DNA of 64,000 nt from Kluyvera georgiana ATCC 51603 (GTDB lineage Bacteria; Pseudomonadota; Gammaproteobacteria; Enterobacterales; Enterobacteriaceae). Below, one piece after another: positions 26,403 to 34,707 of this stretch. The stretch lies in contig NZ_LXEU01000042.1 of assembly GCF_001654985.1 (NCBI RefSeq), forward strand, positions 81,539 through 145,538, in the 5' to 3' direction. Below the pieces are notes generated by a model, which was not told the origin of the DNA, made no database searches, and saw nothing but the letters and a program-made list of their open reading frames with translations. Position numbers and translations under genes: made by a program. Position 1 is the first letter of the stretch, and every line of letters begins with the position of its first letter.

Positions 26403-27158
26403 TAACTTTAGGTGATGACTCCGTGCAGCCTGCGATGGGCTGCCGGACTGAATGCTCATGCACTGCCCTGGTGCATATCCGTTTCTTCTCTGCCAGTCTT
26501 ATCTCATTGCGTACGTTCGTCATGGTATTGCGCAAACATCAGCCAGCGCCAGCGTCAATCTTCCATCCCGGCTGATGACATAACAGTATGTTATTGTTAT
26601 TCATGACTCATTGATGTGTATTATTTCTACTCGCAATTTTATCACCCGTAATAATGTTGTAGTGGTGCTTAATAACCAGGCGAATCAACGTTGCATAATC
26701 CACTCCGTAATAGCGAAACGTTTTTATTGCGTTGTTATGAGGCAATGTCACAAAACGATCATTATTTTGGTGCAAAATAACGCGAGCAATTATCCGAACA
26801 TCTTTGAAGCGCATCATGTGGTAAGAATGGACTTATAACCGGCCATCAAAATGACAGGTGAAAACGTTATAGCGAAATTAATCTAAAGATATAAATTTTT
26901 TGGTCATCGTAACGGCATTCTGGACGTAGGAAAAAAGTTGGTCTATGTTAAAAATGTCTTACGTTACCGTACTCTAGGTCACGTTTACGGCATGCGGATA
27001 GCCCCCCGGCAGCGCGTTCTCTTAGGCATAAATGTGCCCTTGAGCAAATGATTTGTTGGGATTTGTGCGGCCGATCGAGTCACGTTTAAAAATGGCTTGC
27101 CATTATTTACGTTGTATGTGATAACACGTTTTGGGTTAAACGAGGTACAGTTCTGTTT
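26403..27158. promoter_or_regulatory. Long gene-free region before yobF-cspC
   Basis: About 750 bases without a supported gene. A weak hairpin (GCAGCC, then GGGCTGC) lies at about 26433-26452, after yebO. The right half is AT-rich and must carry the yobF-cspC promoter and a long leader. Reading frames on both strands here are short, lack ribosome sites and look random. Confidence 0.4.
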
Positions 27159-27329
27159 ATGTATGGCATTATCAGTAAAGAAGTTCTGAGTAAACACGTT
27201 GACGTTGAATACCGCTTCTCTGCCGAACCTTATATTAGTGCCTCATGCAGTCATGTCTCAGTTTTATCTATGAAAACGCCTGCGGGCGCAGAAAACACTC
27301 TAAGGAATTTTGCAAATGGCAAAGATTAA
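27159..27329 (+). CDS. yobF: Small stress-associated protein YobF
   Basis: A 56-residue protein starting [20 protein letters not shown] and containing [18 protein letters not shown], which matches E. coli YobF (47 residues) over the first 38 residues. After that the sequence differs and runs longer, ending LRNFANGKD. It overlaps the first 14 bases of cspC in another frame, so the cspC ribosome site and start lie inside yobF and the two are translationally linked. YobF is a small protein co-transcribed with cspC and induced under stress; its molecular role is unknown. Confidence 0.85.
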
Positions 27330-27525
27330 AGGTCAAGTTAAGTGGTTCAACGAGTCTAAAGGTTTTGGCTTCATTACTCCGGCTGACGGCAGCAAAGATG
27401 TATTCGTACATTTCTCTGCAATCCAGGGTAACGGCTTCAAAACTCTGGCTGAAGGTCAGAACGTTGAGTTCGAAATTCAGGACGGCCAGAAAGGCCCAGC
27501 GGCTGTTAACGTAACCGCTATCTGA
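27316..27525 (+). CDS. cspC: Cold-shock-like protein CspC
   Basis: A 69-residue cold-shock domain protein, almost identical to E. coli CspC: starts [20 protein letters not shown] and has intact RNP1 (KGFGFITP) and RNP2 (DVFVHFSAI). CspC is made at normal temperature and binds mRNAs such as rpoS and stress-gene transcripts. The start is ATG 27316 with TAAGGA upstream; an ATG-like earlier reading at 27310 is not needed. Confidence 0.96.
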
Positions 27526-27572
27526 TTCGATACCCACTGATCTTGCGGCGCGCAAGCGCAACATTATCAGAC

Positions 27573-27607
27573 ATAAAGCCTCGCGTTTGCGGGGCTTTAT
27601 CATTTTT
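27573..27607 (+). terminator. Intrinsic terminator after cspC
   Basis: ATAAAGCCTCGC and GCGGGGCTTTAT form a 12-base stem with one G-T pair and loop GTTT, followed by CATTTTT. Confidence 0.88.
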
Positions 27608-27697
27608 ATCTCTATCCGCTTTAAACCCTCGCGTCGCCTTCCGCCCGTGCCAGAATAGCGGTACACTTTCGCCCTTTGTTATCTCGCCGGAGTTGTT

Positions 27698-28495
27698 ATG
27701 TCCTACAGTTGTCCGCTCTGCCACGCGCCGCTCACGCGCAGCGGCAATAGTTACCTTTGCCCACAGCGTCATCAGTTTGATCGGGCGAAAGAGGGCTACG
27801 TTAACCTCCTGCCGGTGCAGCACAAACGGTCGCGCGATCCGGGCGATAGCGCGGAGATGATGCAGGCTCGCCGCGCCTTTCTGGATGCCGGGCACTATCA
27901 ACCGCTGCGCGATGCGGTGAGCGACAAGCTGGAAGCCATTAATCCGCAACAGCTGCTGGATATTGGCTGTGGGGAAGGGTATTACACCCATGCGTTTGCC
28001 GCGCTGACGCAGGAAACCTGGGGGCTGGATGTGTCAAAAACGGCGGTCCGATTTGGCGCTAAGCGCTATCCGCAGGTGAATTTTTGCGTCGCCTCCAGCC
28101 AGCGCCTGCCTTTTGCTGATAGCAGTATGGATGCGGTGATCCGCATTTATGCGCCCTGCAATCCGTCCGAGCTTAAGCGGGTCGTGAGACCTGGCGGGTG
28201 GGTGATTACGGTGACGCCGGGGCCACGTCATCTCGTGGAGCTAAAGGGGCTTATCTACAACGAAGTACAGCTGCATGCGCCGCATTCGGAAGTGATTGAG
28301 GGGTTTACGCTCGAGAGCCACGACGCGCTGGCGTACCCAATGCAGTTGACCGGTAGTGAAGCGGTGACGCTATTGCAGATGACGCCATTTGCGTGGCGGG
28401 CGAAACCGGAAGTGTGGGAGACGTTGCAGCAGCAGACGCAGTTTGGCTGCCAGACGGATTTTGCGATTCACGCCTGGCGCCGCGAGGCAGATTAG
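27698..28495 (+). CDS. rlmA: 23S rRNA (guanine(745)-N(1))-methyltransferase RlmA
   Basis: A 265-residue SAM-dependent methyltransferase that modifies G745 in helix 35 of 23S rRNA. The N-terminal zinc finger uses CPLC (about 5-8) with CPQRH (about 21-25). The Rossmann methyltransferase domain has [15 protein letters not shown] (about 86-100) and a catalytic-side [13 protein letters not shown]. It matches E. coli RrmA. It overlaps the converging mntP by four bases. Confidence 0.94.
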   Translation: MSYSCPLCHAPLTRSGNSYLCPQRHQFDRAKEGYVNLLPVQHKRSRDPGDSAEMMQARRAFLDAGHYQPLRDAVSDKLEAINPQQLLDIGCGEGYYTHAFAALTQETWGLDVSKTAVRFGAKRYPQVNFCVASSQRLPFADSSMDAVIRIYAPCNPSELKRVVRPGGWVITVTPGPRHLVELKGLIYNEVQLHAPHSEVIEGFTLESHDALAYPMQLTGSEAVTLLQMTPFAWRAKPEVWETLQQQTQFGCQTDFAIHAWRREAD

Positions 28496-29061
28496 CCCAT
28501 GTAGTGCGCGTAGAGGATCTGCGCGCCGATGGCGATAAGCACGACCCCGCCCAGAATTTCGGCCCGTTTGCCAAGCAGCGGGCCGATAAAGCGGCCAACC
28601 ATCATACCCAGCGTTGACATCATAAAAGTGGCGCAGCCGATGGCAAACGCGGTGGTCAGAATATTGACCTTCAGGAATGCCAGCCCAACGCCGACGGCCA
28701 TCGCATCAAGGCTGGTGGCAATCGCCGTTGTGACCAACAGCCAGAAGCCATGGCGACGCGGCGCTTCTTTTTCTTCGTCGTCGTCATTACCGCGCACGCC
28801 CTCGATAATCATACGCCCGCCGAGAAATACCAGCAGAATAAATGCTACCCAGTGGCTCCATTCCATCACGAACTGGCTGGCCAGCATGCCCAAACCCCAG
28901 CCGATCAGCGGGGTAAGCATTTCGATCACGCCAAAGATCAGACCGGTACGCAGCGCTTCAGAGAATTTGGGTTTATGCAGGGTGGCGCCTTTACCGATTG
29001 ATGCGGCGAATGCATCCATCGACATACCTAAGGCAAGGAGGATAGTGGCGGTTAAATTCAT
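28492..29061 (-). CDS. mntP: Manganese exporter MntP
   Basis: A 189-residue six-helix inner-membrane protein. Both internally repeated motifs are present: [14 protein letters not shown] near the N-terminus and [14 protein letters not shown] in the middle, with the conserved aspartates that bind Mn2+. A charged cytosolic loop ([13 protein letters not shown], about 93-105) separates the halves. MntP pumps excess Mn2+ out. Its leader holds a manganese riboswitch and, further upstream, two candidate MntR boxes, so both transcription and translation respond to manganese. Confidence 0.95.
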   Translation of the reverse strand: MNLTATILLALGMSMDAFAASIGKGATLHKPKFSEALRTGLIFGVIEMLTPLIGWGLGMLASQFVMEWSHWVAFILLVFLGGRMIIEGVRGNDDDEEKEAPRRHGFWLLVTTAIATSLDAMAVGVGLAFLKVNILTTAFAIGCATFMMSTLGMMVGRFIGPLLGKRAEILGGVVLIAIGAQILYAHYMG

Positions 29062-29094
29062 CAGCGTGTCCAGACCGGGAAGTTTCCATACGAC

Positions 29095-29247
29095 ACATTT
29101 CTGCCCCCAGTAATCAGCAGAAAATGCGTCTATGGTCTCGCTTGACTACTGATGTAATCCGTACGCACCACGTTTTGCAACGAGTATGTTGACACGTACA
29201 TTTCCAGCTAGTGGAAATCAGCTACTCCCCAACGACGGGCGCAACCT
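29095..29247 (-). promoter_or_regulatory. yybP-ykoY manganese riboswitch in the mntP leader
   Basis: Read on the minus strand, the leader contains GTTGGGGAGTAGCTGATTTCC, a hairpin, then ACGTGTCAACATACTCGTTG and GGTGCGTACGGATTACATC. These match, from memory, the conserved core of the yybP-ykoY aptamer in E. coli mntP, including the GGGGAGTAGC motif. Mn2+ binding opens the mntP ribosome site. Boundaries are approximate. Confidence 0.85.
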
Positions 29248-29303
29248 TAACATATTTTTAGAATATAAAACAACTCTTGGTATTGTATATTTCGTCTTTT
29301 GAT

Positions 29304-29322
29304 GATAACGATTTTCATTTAG
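29304..29322. promoter_or_regulatory. Fur-box-like site upstream of mntP
   Basis: GATAACGATTTTCATTTAG matches the 19-bp Fur consensus at 13 positions. It lies between the MntR-type sites and the mntP leader. The match is moderate, so this is a candidate only. Confidence 0.4.
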
Positions 29323-29372
29323 ATTTATTGCGTAATCAAAAGGTTAATAAATAGGGCAGGGTTTTTGGGAAT

Positions 29373-29394
29373 AAACATAGCCAACGCTATAACT
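29373..29394. promoter_or_regulatory. Candidate MntR box 1
   Basis: AAACATAGC-CAAC-GCTATAACT closely resembles the 22-bp palindromic MntR operator recalled from E. coli mntH (AAACATAGC then GCTATGTTT). It is upstream of mntP and downstream of yobD. Confidence 0.75.
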
Positions 29395-29414
29395 CTGCTG
29401 TGTGAAAATAATGC

Positions 29415-29436
29415 AGTTATAGCGATGGCTATATTT
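29415..29436. promoter_or_regulatory. Candidate MntR box 2
   Basis: AGTTATAGC-GATG-GCTATATTT is a second MntR-type palindrome, 42 bp (about four helical turns) from the first and only five bases from the yobD stop codon. Two boxes at this spacing suggest cooperative MntR binding at the mntP promoter. Confidence 0.7.
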
Positions 29437-29440
29437 TAAC

Positions 29441-29899
29441 TTATTGATTACTAATGAGAAGGTTGTAGATCTTTTCCAGATCATCAATATTTTTGACCCG
29501 AACAAGAAGACGGCGCTGCTCTAATTGCATCACCAGCACGCCATCCTCGGATAAATTCATTTTCTGGATTCGGCTGTATTTAATCCACGCATTGGCGAAG
29601 AAGAAGCCTTCTGTTTTGAAAATAATCTTCGGGCTACGGATCCAGAAGAGATAAAAGCCCATCAGCGCCAGCGTGCATAATAACCACGTGGTGATAATTT
29701 CGCCGTGATGGGTGACGTTGTTATAAACCAGAATGACAATCAGCACCACGAAGATAACGCTGTCTACGCGTCCAGGACGCAGCAGGGGAACCGAGAGCAG
29801 GGTAACGCCATGACGGCGGGGCATAATGAACTGGTCGTAAATGGCGAATGCCAGCAGCGCGAGAATGAAAAGAACCAGTATCAGATCCGTTATTGTCAT
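29441..29899 (-). CDS. yobD: YobD family (DUF986) membrane protein
   Basis: A 152-residue inner-membrane protein. Three hydrophobic helices (about 4-22, 44-62 and 69-88) are followed by a soluble C-terminal domain (about 93-152) with [18 protein letters not shown]. It matches E. coli YobD, of unknown function, in its usual place between mntP and manZ. It may be read from the man operon only if the terminator at 29913-29940 is leaky. Confidence 0.9.
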   Translation of the reverse strand: MTITDLILVLFILALLAFAIYDQFIMPRRHGVTLLSVPLLRPGRVDSVIFVVLIVILVYNNVTHHGEIITTWLLCTLALMGFYLFWIRSPKIIFKTEGFFFANAWIKYSRIQKMNLSEDGVLVMQLEQRRLLVRVKNIDDLEKIYNLLISNQ

Positions 29900-29912
29900 T
29901 AAGCCTCCAGAT

Positions 29913-29940
29913 AAAAAAAACCGGGGGCACAGGCCCCCGG
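29913..29940 (-). terminator. Intrinsic terminator of the manXYZ operon
   Basis: On the minus strand CCGGGGGC and GCCCCCGG form a strong eight-base-pair stem with loop CTGT, followed by eight T. It is 13 bases after the manZ stop codon. Confidence 0.95.
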
Positions 29941-29953
29941 CGTACAGCAGATA

Positions 29954-30805
29954 TTACAGACCCAGCAGGCCGATTGCGTAGCCCACGATACCGATGACGA
30001 AGAAGCCAACGATAATCCACAGGGCGTTAACTTTCTTACGCAGCAGCCACATACAGGCGAAGGTCAACAGCAGCGGTACCAGACCCGGCATCAGCTGGTC
30101 GAGGATAGTCTGCACGGTGGTGACGCGAGTCTGACCATCCTGACCGGTGATGGTTGATACCACCAGCGGGATGTTCACATGCGTCCACTTATTCACTAAC
30201 GCCCCCATGACAAACAGGCCGAGGATGGATGCCCCCTCAGTCAGTTTCTGCAGGAAGCCGCCGCCCATATCCTTAACGATATCGATACCTTTACGGTAGC
30301 CGTAGGCGACACCGTAGTAACGGGTCAGCAGACGGACTGCGTTAAACAGGATAAAGAACAGCAAAGGACCCAGCAGGCTGCCGCTCATCGCGATACCTGC
30401 ACCCAGTGCAGCGAATACCGGGCGAACGGTACCCCAGAAGATCGGGTCACCCACGCCTGCCAGCGGACCCATCAGACCCACTTTGATACCGTTGATGGCA
30501 CCATCGTCAATCTCTGCGCCGTTAGCGCGCTGTTCTTCCATCGCCAGCGTAACGCCCAGTACTGGAGCGGCTACGTACGGATGGGTGTTAAAGAATTCCA
30601 GGTGACGCTTAATAGCCTGTTTACGCGCATCGTTGTTCTCTGGGTACAGGCGTTTGATCGCCGGAACCATGGAGAAGCAGAAGCCCAGCGCCTGCATACG
30701 TTCGAAGTTCCATGAACCCTGAAACAGGTTAGAACGAATGAACACGCCACGAATGTCACTCGGAGTGAGTTTTTTCTCGGTGGTAGTTTTAGTCATATCA
30801 ACCAT
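29954..30805 (-). CDS. manZ: PTS mannose transporter subunit IID
   Basis: A 283-residue membrane protein of the mannose-family PTS, forming the sugar channel with ManY. GSWNFERMQALGFCFSMVPA (about 28-47) and GVTLAMEEQRANGAEIDDGA mark the family; the hydrophobic C-terminus (about 240-283) anchors it. The start taken is ATG 30805 (MVDMTKTTTEKK), with AGGTGA upstream; a GTG three codons earlier is possible. The operon order is manX-manY-manZ on the minus strand. Confidence 0.95.
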   Translation of the reverse strand: MVDMTKTTTEKKLTPSDIRGVFIRSNLFQGSWNFERMQALGFCFSMVPAIKRLYPENNDARKQAIKRHLEFFNTHPYVAAPVLGVTLAMEEQRANGAEIDDGAINGIKVGLMGPLAGVGDPIFWGTVRPVFAALGAGIAMSGSLLGPLLFFILFNAVRLLTRYYGVAYGYRKGIDIVKDMGGGFLQKLTEGASILGLFVMGALVNKWTHVNIPLVVSTITGQDGQTRVTTVQTILDQLMPGLVPLLLTFACMWLLRKKVNALWIIVGFFVIGIVGYAIGLLGL

Positions 30806-30817
30806 TTCGCTCACCTG

Positions 30818-31618
30818 TTAGTCCAGTTCGTTGTCGAGATCGTTATTGCCAGCTGCCTGAGCTGGGGCACCGGCTACGCGGTTATATTTCGGGCTCAGCT
30901 GGATGTAGAGGATGGCCATGACTGCGCCAATCACACCCAGAGCAACCAGGTTGAAGTTAGTAAATGCCGCGGTGACGAAACCGAGGTAGAAGAACGGCAT
31001 CAGGTAGCCTGCGCGCATCATGTTGATAACCATCGCATAACCTACTACGACGATCATACCACCGGCGATGTTCAGACCGCTGGTTACCACTTCCGGAATC
31101 GCGTTCAGCATGCCCTGAACTTCGCTGGTACCGACAGAAACAGCGACGATAACCGCCGGAATCGCGATACGCATTGCCTGCAGGAACAGGGAAGAGACGT
31201 GCAGCCACGAGAGCGCGGTCAGGTTACCGTTTTCCGCCGCTTTATCCGCCGCGTGCTGGAAAGCCACGGTGATAGTACGAACGATGATGGTCAGAACCTG
31301 GCCTGCTGCGGCCAGCGGAATCGCCAGCGCGATACCCGCGCCGATGCTTTGGTGACCGGCGATAACCAGAACGGTAGAGATAATTGAGGCCAGGGCAGCA
31401 TCCGGTGCTACTGCCGCACCGATGTTCATCCAACCCAGTGCGATCATTTCAAGGGTACCACCGATGATAATACCGGTTTTCATGTCCCCGAGAACGGCAC
31501 CGATCAGCGTACAGGCCACCAGCGGACGGTGGAACTGAAATTCATCAAGTACCGACTCCATACCCGCGATACATGCGACGATGAACACCAGCACAATCTG
31601 AAGAGTGGTAATCTCCAT
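30818..31618 (-). CDS. manY: PTS mannose transporter subunit IIC
   Basis: A 266-residue polytopic permease (about eight hydrophobic segments) starting MEITTLQIVLVFIVACIAGM. It contains VACTLIGAVLGDMKTGIIIG and the conserved GGTLEMIALGWMNIGAA. With ManZ it forms the pore for glucose, mannose, glucosamine and N-acetylglucosamine. It is 61 bases after manX and 12 bases before manZ. Confidence 0.95.
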   Translation of the reverse strand: MEITTLQIVLVFIVACIAGMESVLDEFQFHRPLVACTLIGAVLGDMKTGIIIGGTLEMIALGWMNIGAAVAPDAALASIISTVLVIAGHQSIGAGIALAIPLAAAGQVLTIIVRTITVAFQHAADKAAENGNLTALSWLHVSSLFLQAMRIAIPAVIVAVSVGTSEVQGMLNAIPEVVTSGLNIAGGMIVVVGYAMVINMMRAGYLMPFFYLGFVTAAFTNFNLVALGVIGAVMAILYIQLSPKYNRVAGAPAQAAGNNDLDNELD

Positions 31619-31679
31619 TGTACTTCTCCTATTGCTTATACAGACTTAAGTGTGAAAGCTAAAAAACGGGCCAGAACGG

Positions 31680-32648
31680 TTATTTTTCCGCTTTGGCAAT
31701 CAGATCCATCATTTTCAGTTTCTGATCGGTGGAGACCTTACGGGCTTCCAGCTCGATACCGCGTGCGTTCAGTTTCTTAAACGCTTCGATATCTTTCTCA
31801 TCAACGGAAATGGCGTTATTCACCTGGGTTTTACCTTGACGGAAAGCCATCCCGCCGATATTGACGCTGGTGATTTTCACACCGCCTTCTACAACACGTT
31901 CCACTTCTGTCGGGTTAGTGAACAGCAGCATAACGCGTTCGCCCGCATATTTCGGGTTGTTGTAGACGCGGATCATTTTGGCGACATCGACAACGTGTGC
32001 CGTTACGCCAGGAGGTGCAACCTGAGTGAGCAGCGTTTTACGCACGGTATCAGCAGCGACTTCATCGCTGACGACAATAATGCGGGTCACGTTCGTCTCT
32101 TTGGTCCAACGGGTCGCAACCTGGCCGTGAATCAGACGGTCATCGATACGCGCCAGACCGATCACCATGTAATCGTTCGGGCCCATTGGTTTCGCTGGCG
32201 CAGCGGCTTTCGGTGCGGCAGGGGCCGCGACCGGAGCGGCTTTTTCAACCGGTTTTGCTTTCAGCGCTTTCACGCCTTCGCTACCGGTTTCAACGGCCAG
32301 AGCAACCAGTTCGTCGAAGCTCGGGTTGTCGTCACGGGCCATGAAGGTTTCGACCAGCATCGGGACGTTGACGCCGGCAATCACTTCATAGTTTTCTTTA
32401 TCGACAACGATACGGCTTGCCGCGTTGAACGGGCTACCGCCCCAGGTGTCGACCAGGAACAACACGCCTTTGCTGGTATCAAGCTTTGCCAGCTGCGCGT
32501 TGTATTTTTCGATTAACGTTTCTGCATTCTCGCCAGGCACGAAATCGATCCAGCCAACATTCTCCTGCTCACCCAACAGCATCTCTGCCGTTTTCAGCAG
32601 TTGTTCTGCTGCCCAACCATGTGTGCCTATAACAATAGCAATCGTCAC
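31680..32648 (-). CDS. manX: PTS mannose transporter subunit IIAB
   Basis: A 322-residue cytosolic fusion. The IIA domain (1-130) has the phosphorylated His10 in IGTHGW; an Ala/Pro/Lys-rich linker (about 131-157) leads to the IIB domain (about 158-322) with His174 in DDRLIHGQV. It passes phosphate from HPr to the incoming sugar. It is first in the operon. The upstream region has a candidate Mlc operator and a CRP-like site. Confidence 0.96.
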   Translation of the reverse strand: MTIAIVIGTHGWAAEQLLKTAEMLLGEQENVGWIDFVPGENAETLIEKYNAQLAKLDTSKGVLFLVDTWGGSPFNAASRIVVDKENYEVIAGVNVPMLVETFMARDDNPSFDELVALAVETGSEGVKALKAKPVEKAAPVAAPAAPKAAAPAKPMGPNDYMVIGLARIDDRLIHGQVATRWTKETNVTRIIVVSDEVAADTVRKTLLTQVAPPGVTAHVVDVAKMIRVYNNPKYAGERVMLLFTNPTEVERVVEGGVKITSVNIGGMAFRQGKTQVNNAISVDEKDIEAFKKLNARGIELEARKVSTDQKLKMMDLIAKAEK

Positions 32649-32761
32649 TTGCTACCTCCTTTTATTATCGTGTGCATCAGTAGACCTGATACATTTTGAG
32701 CCGATGTCGTTACCGAATCGATTCAGACAAGGGTTAGAGAGATAAACCAATAATTACCGAG

Positions 32762-32789
32762 AATTATTTTAGACAGTGAAAGAATAATT
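32762..32789. promoter_or_regulatory. Candidate Mlc (DgsA) operator upstream of manX
   Basis: AATTATTTTAGAC and GTGAAAGAATAATT form an AT-rich dyad of the shape of Mlc sites. E. coli manX is Mlc-repressed and glucose-induced. Assigned from symmetry and context. Confidence 0.6.
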
Positions 32790-32791
32790 AA

Positions 32792-32807
32792 TGTGATGAA
32801 GATCCGT
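32792..32807. promoter_or_regulatory. Weak CRP-like half site upstream of manX
   Basis: TGTGA-TGAAGA-TCCGT has a perfect left half and a poor right half. manX is CRP-dependent in E. coli, so a site is expected close by. Confidence 0.35.
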
Positions 32808-33103
32808 AATTTAGTTAAAGGCCGACAATTATTTCAGGCTGCAAAAAATTACCTTACATTTTGCAAAGACTCGTAAATCTCTGCCAAAATGTCATTTGTT
32901 TTTGCTATGTTGTATATCCGTTTAATCACACAGGAGTATAGGGCATCAGCCCGTAGTATGGATCGTCACCGACGCCTTTTCGCAATTAACCGCTCTTGCG
33001 GCACACTTCCTGGCCCCTCGCGCCACGCTTTTCTATCATCCGGTATCGTCTCGCTTAAACATGACATAGCGATGACTCGTCACGTCTCTCGTTGGAGTGG
33101 TTT

Positions 33104-34663
33104 ATGGAACTGTTAATGGACCCGTCAATTTGGGCCGGATTGTTGACGCTTGTCGTTCTGGAAATCGTTCTCGGCATTGATAACCTGGTCTTTATCGCGA
33201 TTCTTGCCGATAAACTACCGCCTAAACAACGAGATAAAGCCCGTCTTATCGGTCTGTCGCTGGCGCTGGTCATGCGTTTGGGGCTGCTTTCCGTGATTTC
33301 GTGGATGGTGACCCTGACCGCGCCGCTGTTCAGCGTATGGGGACAGACCTTCTCCGGGCGAGACCTGATTATGCTGGTGGGTGGCCTGTTCCTGCTGTTT
33401 AAAGCGACCACGGAGCTGCACGAGCGTCTGGAAAACCGTCAGCACGATTCGGGCCACGGCAAAGGCTATTCCAGCTTCTGGGTCGTGGTCATGCAGATTG
33501 TGGTGCTCGATGCCGTGTTCTCGCTGGATGCGGTGATTACGGCGGTCGGAATGGTGAACCATCTGCCGGTCATGATGGCCGCGGTGGTGATTGCTATGGG
33601 CGTGATGTTACTGGCGTCAAAACCGCTGACGAACTTCGTCAACCAGCATCCGACGGTGGTGGTGCTCTGTCTGAGCTTCCTGCTGATGATCGGCCTGAGC
33701 CTGGTCGCGGAAGGTTTCGGTTTCCATATTCCGAAAGGCTACCTGTACGCAGCGATTGGCTTCTCGATCATCATTGAGCTGTTTAACCAGATTGCGCGCC
33801 GGAACTTTATCCGTCATCAATCGACGCTGCCGCTGCGTGCGCGTACTGCCGATGCCATTCTGCGCCTGATGGGGAATCGCAAGCCGGTGAGCGCCGCTCA
33901 GGAAGAAGGACACCAACCGAACGTGCCGGTGCCGGAAGGGGCATTTGTCGAAGAAGAACGCTACATGATTAACGGCGTGCTGACCCTGGCCTCGCGCTCG
34001 CTGCGCAGCATCATGACGCCGCGCGGTGAAATTAGCTGGGTTGACGCCGATCTGAGCGTGGATGAAATTCGCGAACAGCTGCTGTCATCGCCGCATAGCC
34101 TCTTCCCGGTATGCCGCGGTGAGCTGGATGAAATTGTGGGTATTGTCCGCGCCAAAGAGCTGCTGGTAGCGCTGGAAGCGGGCGAAGACGTGTTGGCTAT
34201 TGCCGCGGCGACCCCGGCGATTATCGTGCCGGATACTCTCGACCCGATTAACCTGCTGGGCGTACTGCGCCGGGCGCGCGGGAGTTTCGTCATCGTGACC
34301 AACGAGTTTGGTGTGGTTCAGGGGCTGGTGACGCCGCTTGACGTGCTGGAAGCCATTGCCGGTGAGTTCCCGGATGCCGATGAAACGCCGGAAATCGTGG
34401 CCGATGGTGAAGGTTGGTTGGTGAAAGGCACCACGGACCTGCATGCATTACAGCAGACCCTGGATCTCGATAATTTGGTCGATGAAGATAACGACTACGC
34501 GACCGTCGCGGGGCTGGTGATTGCGGTAAACGGTCAGATTCCGGCGGTAGGGGAGACGGTTGAACTGCCGTCCTTGCAAATCACCGTGACCGAAGCCAAT
34601 AGCTATCGCGTCGATCAGGTGCGCGTCGTGAAGCTGGTTTCCGCGCACGACGAAGAAGAGTAA
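33104..34663 (+). CDS. yoaE: TerC-family membrane protein with CBS and CorC/HlyC domains (YoaE)
   Basis: A 519-residue protein. Residues 1-240 form a TerC-type membrane domain with about seven helices and the acidic metal-site motifs [11 protein letters not shown] and [15 protein letters not shown]. Residues about 300-420 hold a CBS pair ([45 protein letters not shown]). Residues about 430-510 are a CorC_HlyC domain. It is probably a metal-ion transporter or sensor at the inner membrane; TerC relatives export Mn2+, and it sits 4 kb from mntP. ATG 33104 has GGAG upstream and gives the E. coli-like start. Confidence 0.93.
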   Translation: MELLMDPSIWAGLLTLVVLEIVLGIDNLVFIAILADKLPPKQRDKARLIGLSLALVMRLGLLSVISWMVTLTAPLFSVWGQTFSGRDLIMLVGGLFLLFKATTELHERLENRQHDSGHGKGYSSFWVVVMQIVVLDAVFSLDAVITAVGMVNHLPVMMAAVVIAMGVMLLASKPLTNFVNQHPTVVVLCLSFLLMIGLSLVAEGFGFHIPKGYLYAAIGFSIIIELFNQIARRNFIRHQSTLPLRARTADAILRLMGNRKPVSAAQEEGHQPNVPVPEGAFVEEERYMINGVLTLASRSLRSIMTPRGEISWVDADLSVDEIREQLLSSPHSLFPVCRGELDEIVGIVRAKELLVALEAGEDVLAIAAATPAIIVPDTLDPINLLGVLRRARGSFVIVTNEFGVVQGLVTPLDVLEAIAGEFPDADETPEIVADGEGWLVKGTTDLHALQQTLDLDNLVDEDNDYATVAGLVIAVNGQIPAVGETVELPSLQITVTEANSYRVDQVRVVKLVSAHDEEE

Positions 34664-34671
34664 TACCCGGT

Positions 34672-34707
34672 AGCCCGGCGTCAACGTTGACGCCGGGCTA
34701 GTTTTTT
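34672..34707. terminator. Bidirectional terminator between yoaE and pdeD
   Basis: AGCCCGGCGTCAAC (34672-34685) and its perfect complement GTTGACGCCGGGCT (34686-34699) form a 14-bp palindrome, followed by AGTTTTTT on the plus strand. The pdeD stop codon lies inside the right arm. Confidence 0.88.

Larger units (their letters stand above)
32649..33103. promoter_or_regulatory. Divergent control region between manX and yoaE
   Basis: A 455-base gap. The left part (about 32740-32890) is AT-rich and contains the manX control sites. The right part (about 32930-33103) is GC-richer and probably the yoaE leader, about 170 bases. I looked for a yybP-ykoY-type aptamer there because YoaE is TerC-like, but the GGGGAGTAGC core is absent. 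Confidence 0.45.

Noticed and set aside
26611..26838. Overlapping frames of 69-75 residues on both strands between yebO and yobF
   Set aside because: No ribosome sites, odd composition and no recognisable family; both strands open because the region is AT-rich.
32930..33103. Possible yybP-ykoY riboswitch before yoaE (TerC-like)
   Set aside because: The aptamer core motif found at mntP is absent; only a short GGAGTA similarity was seen.
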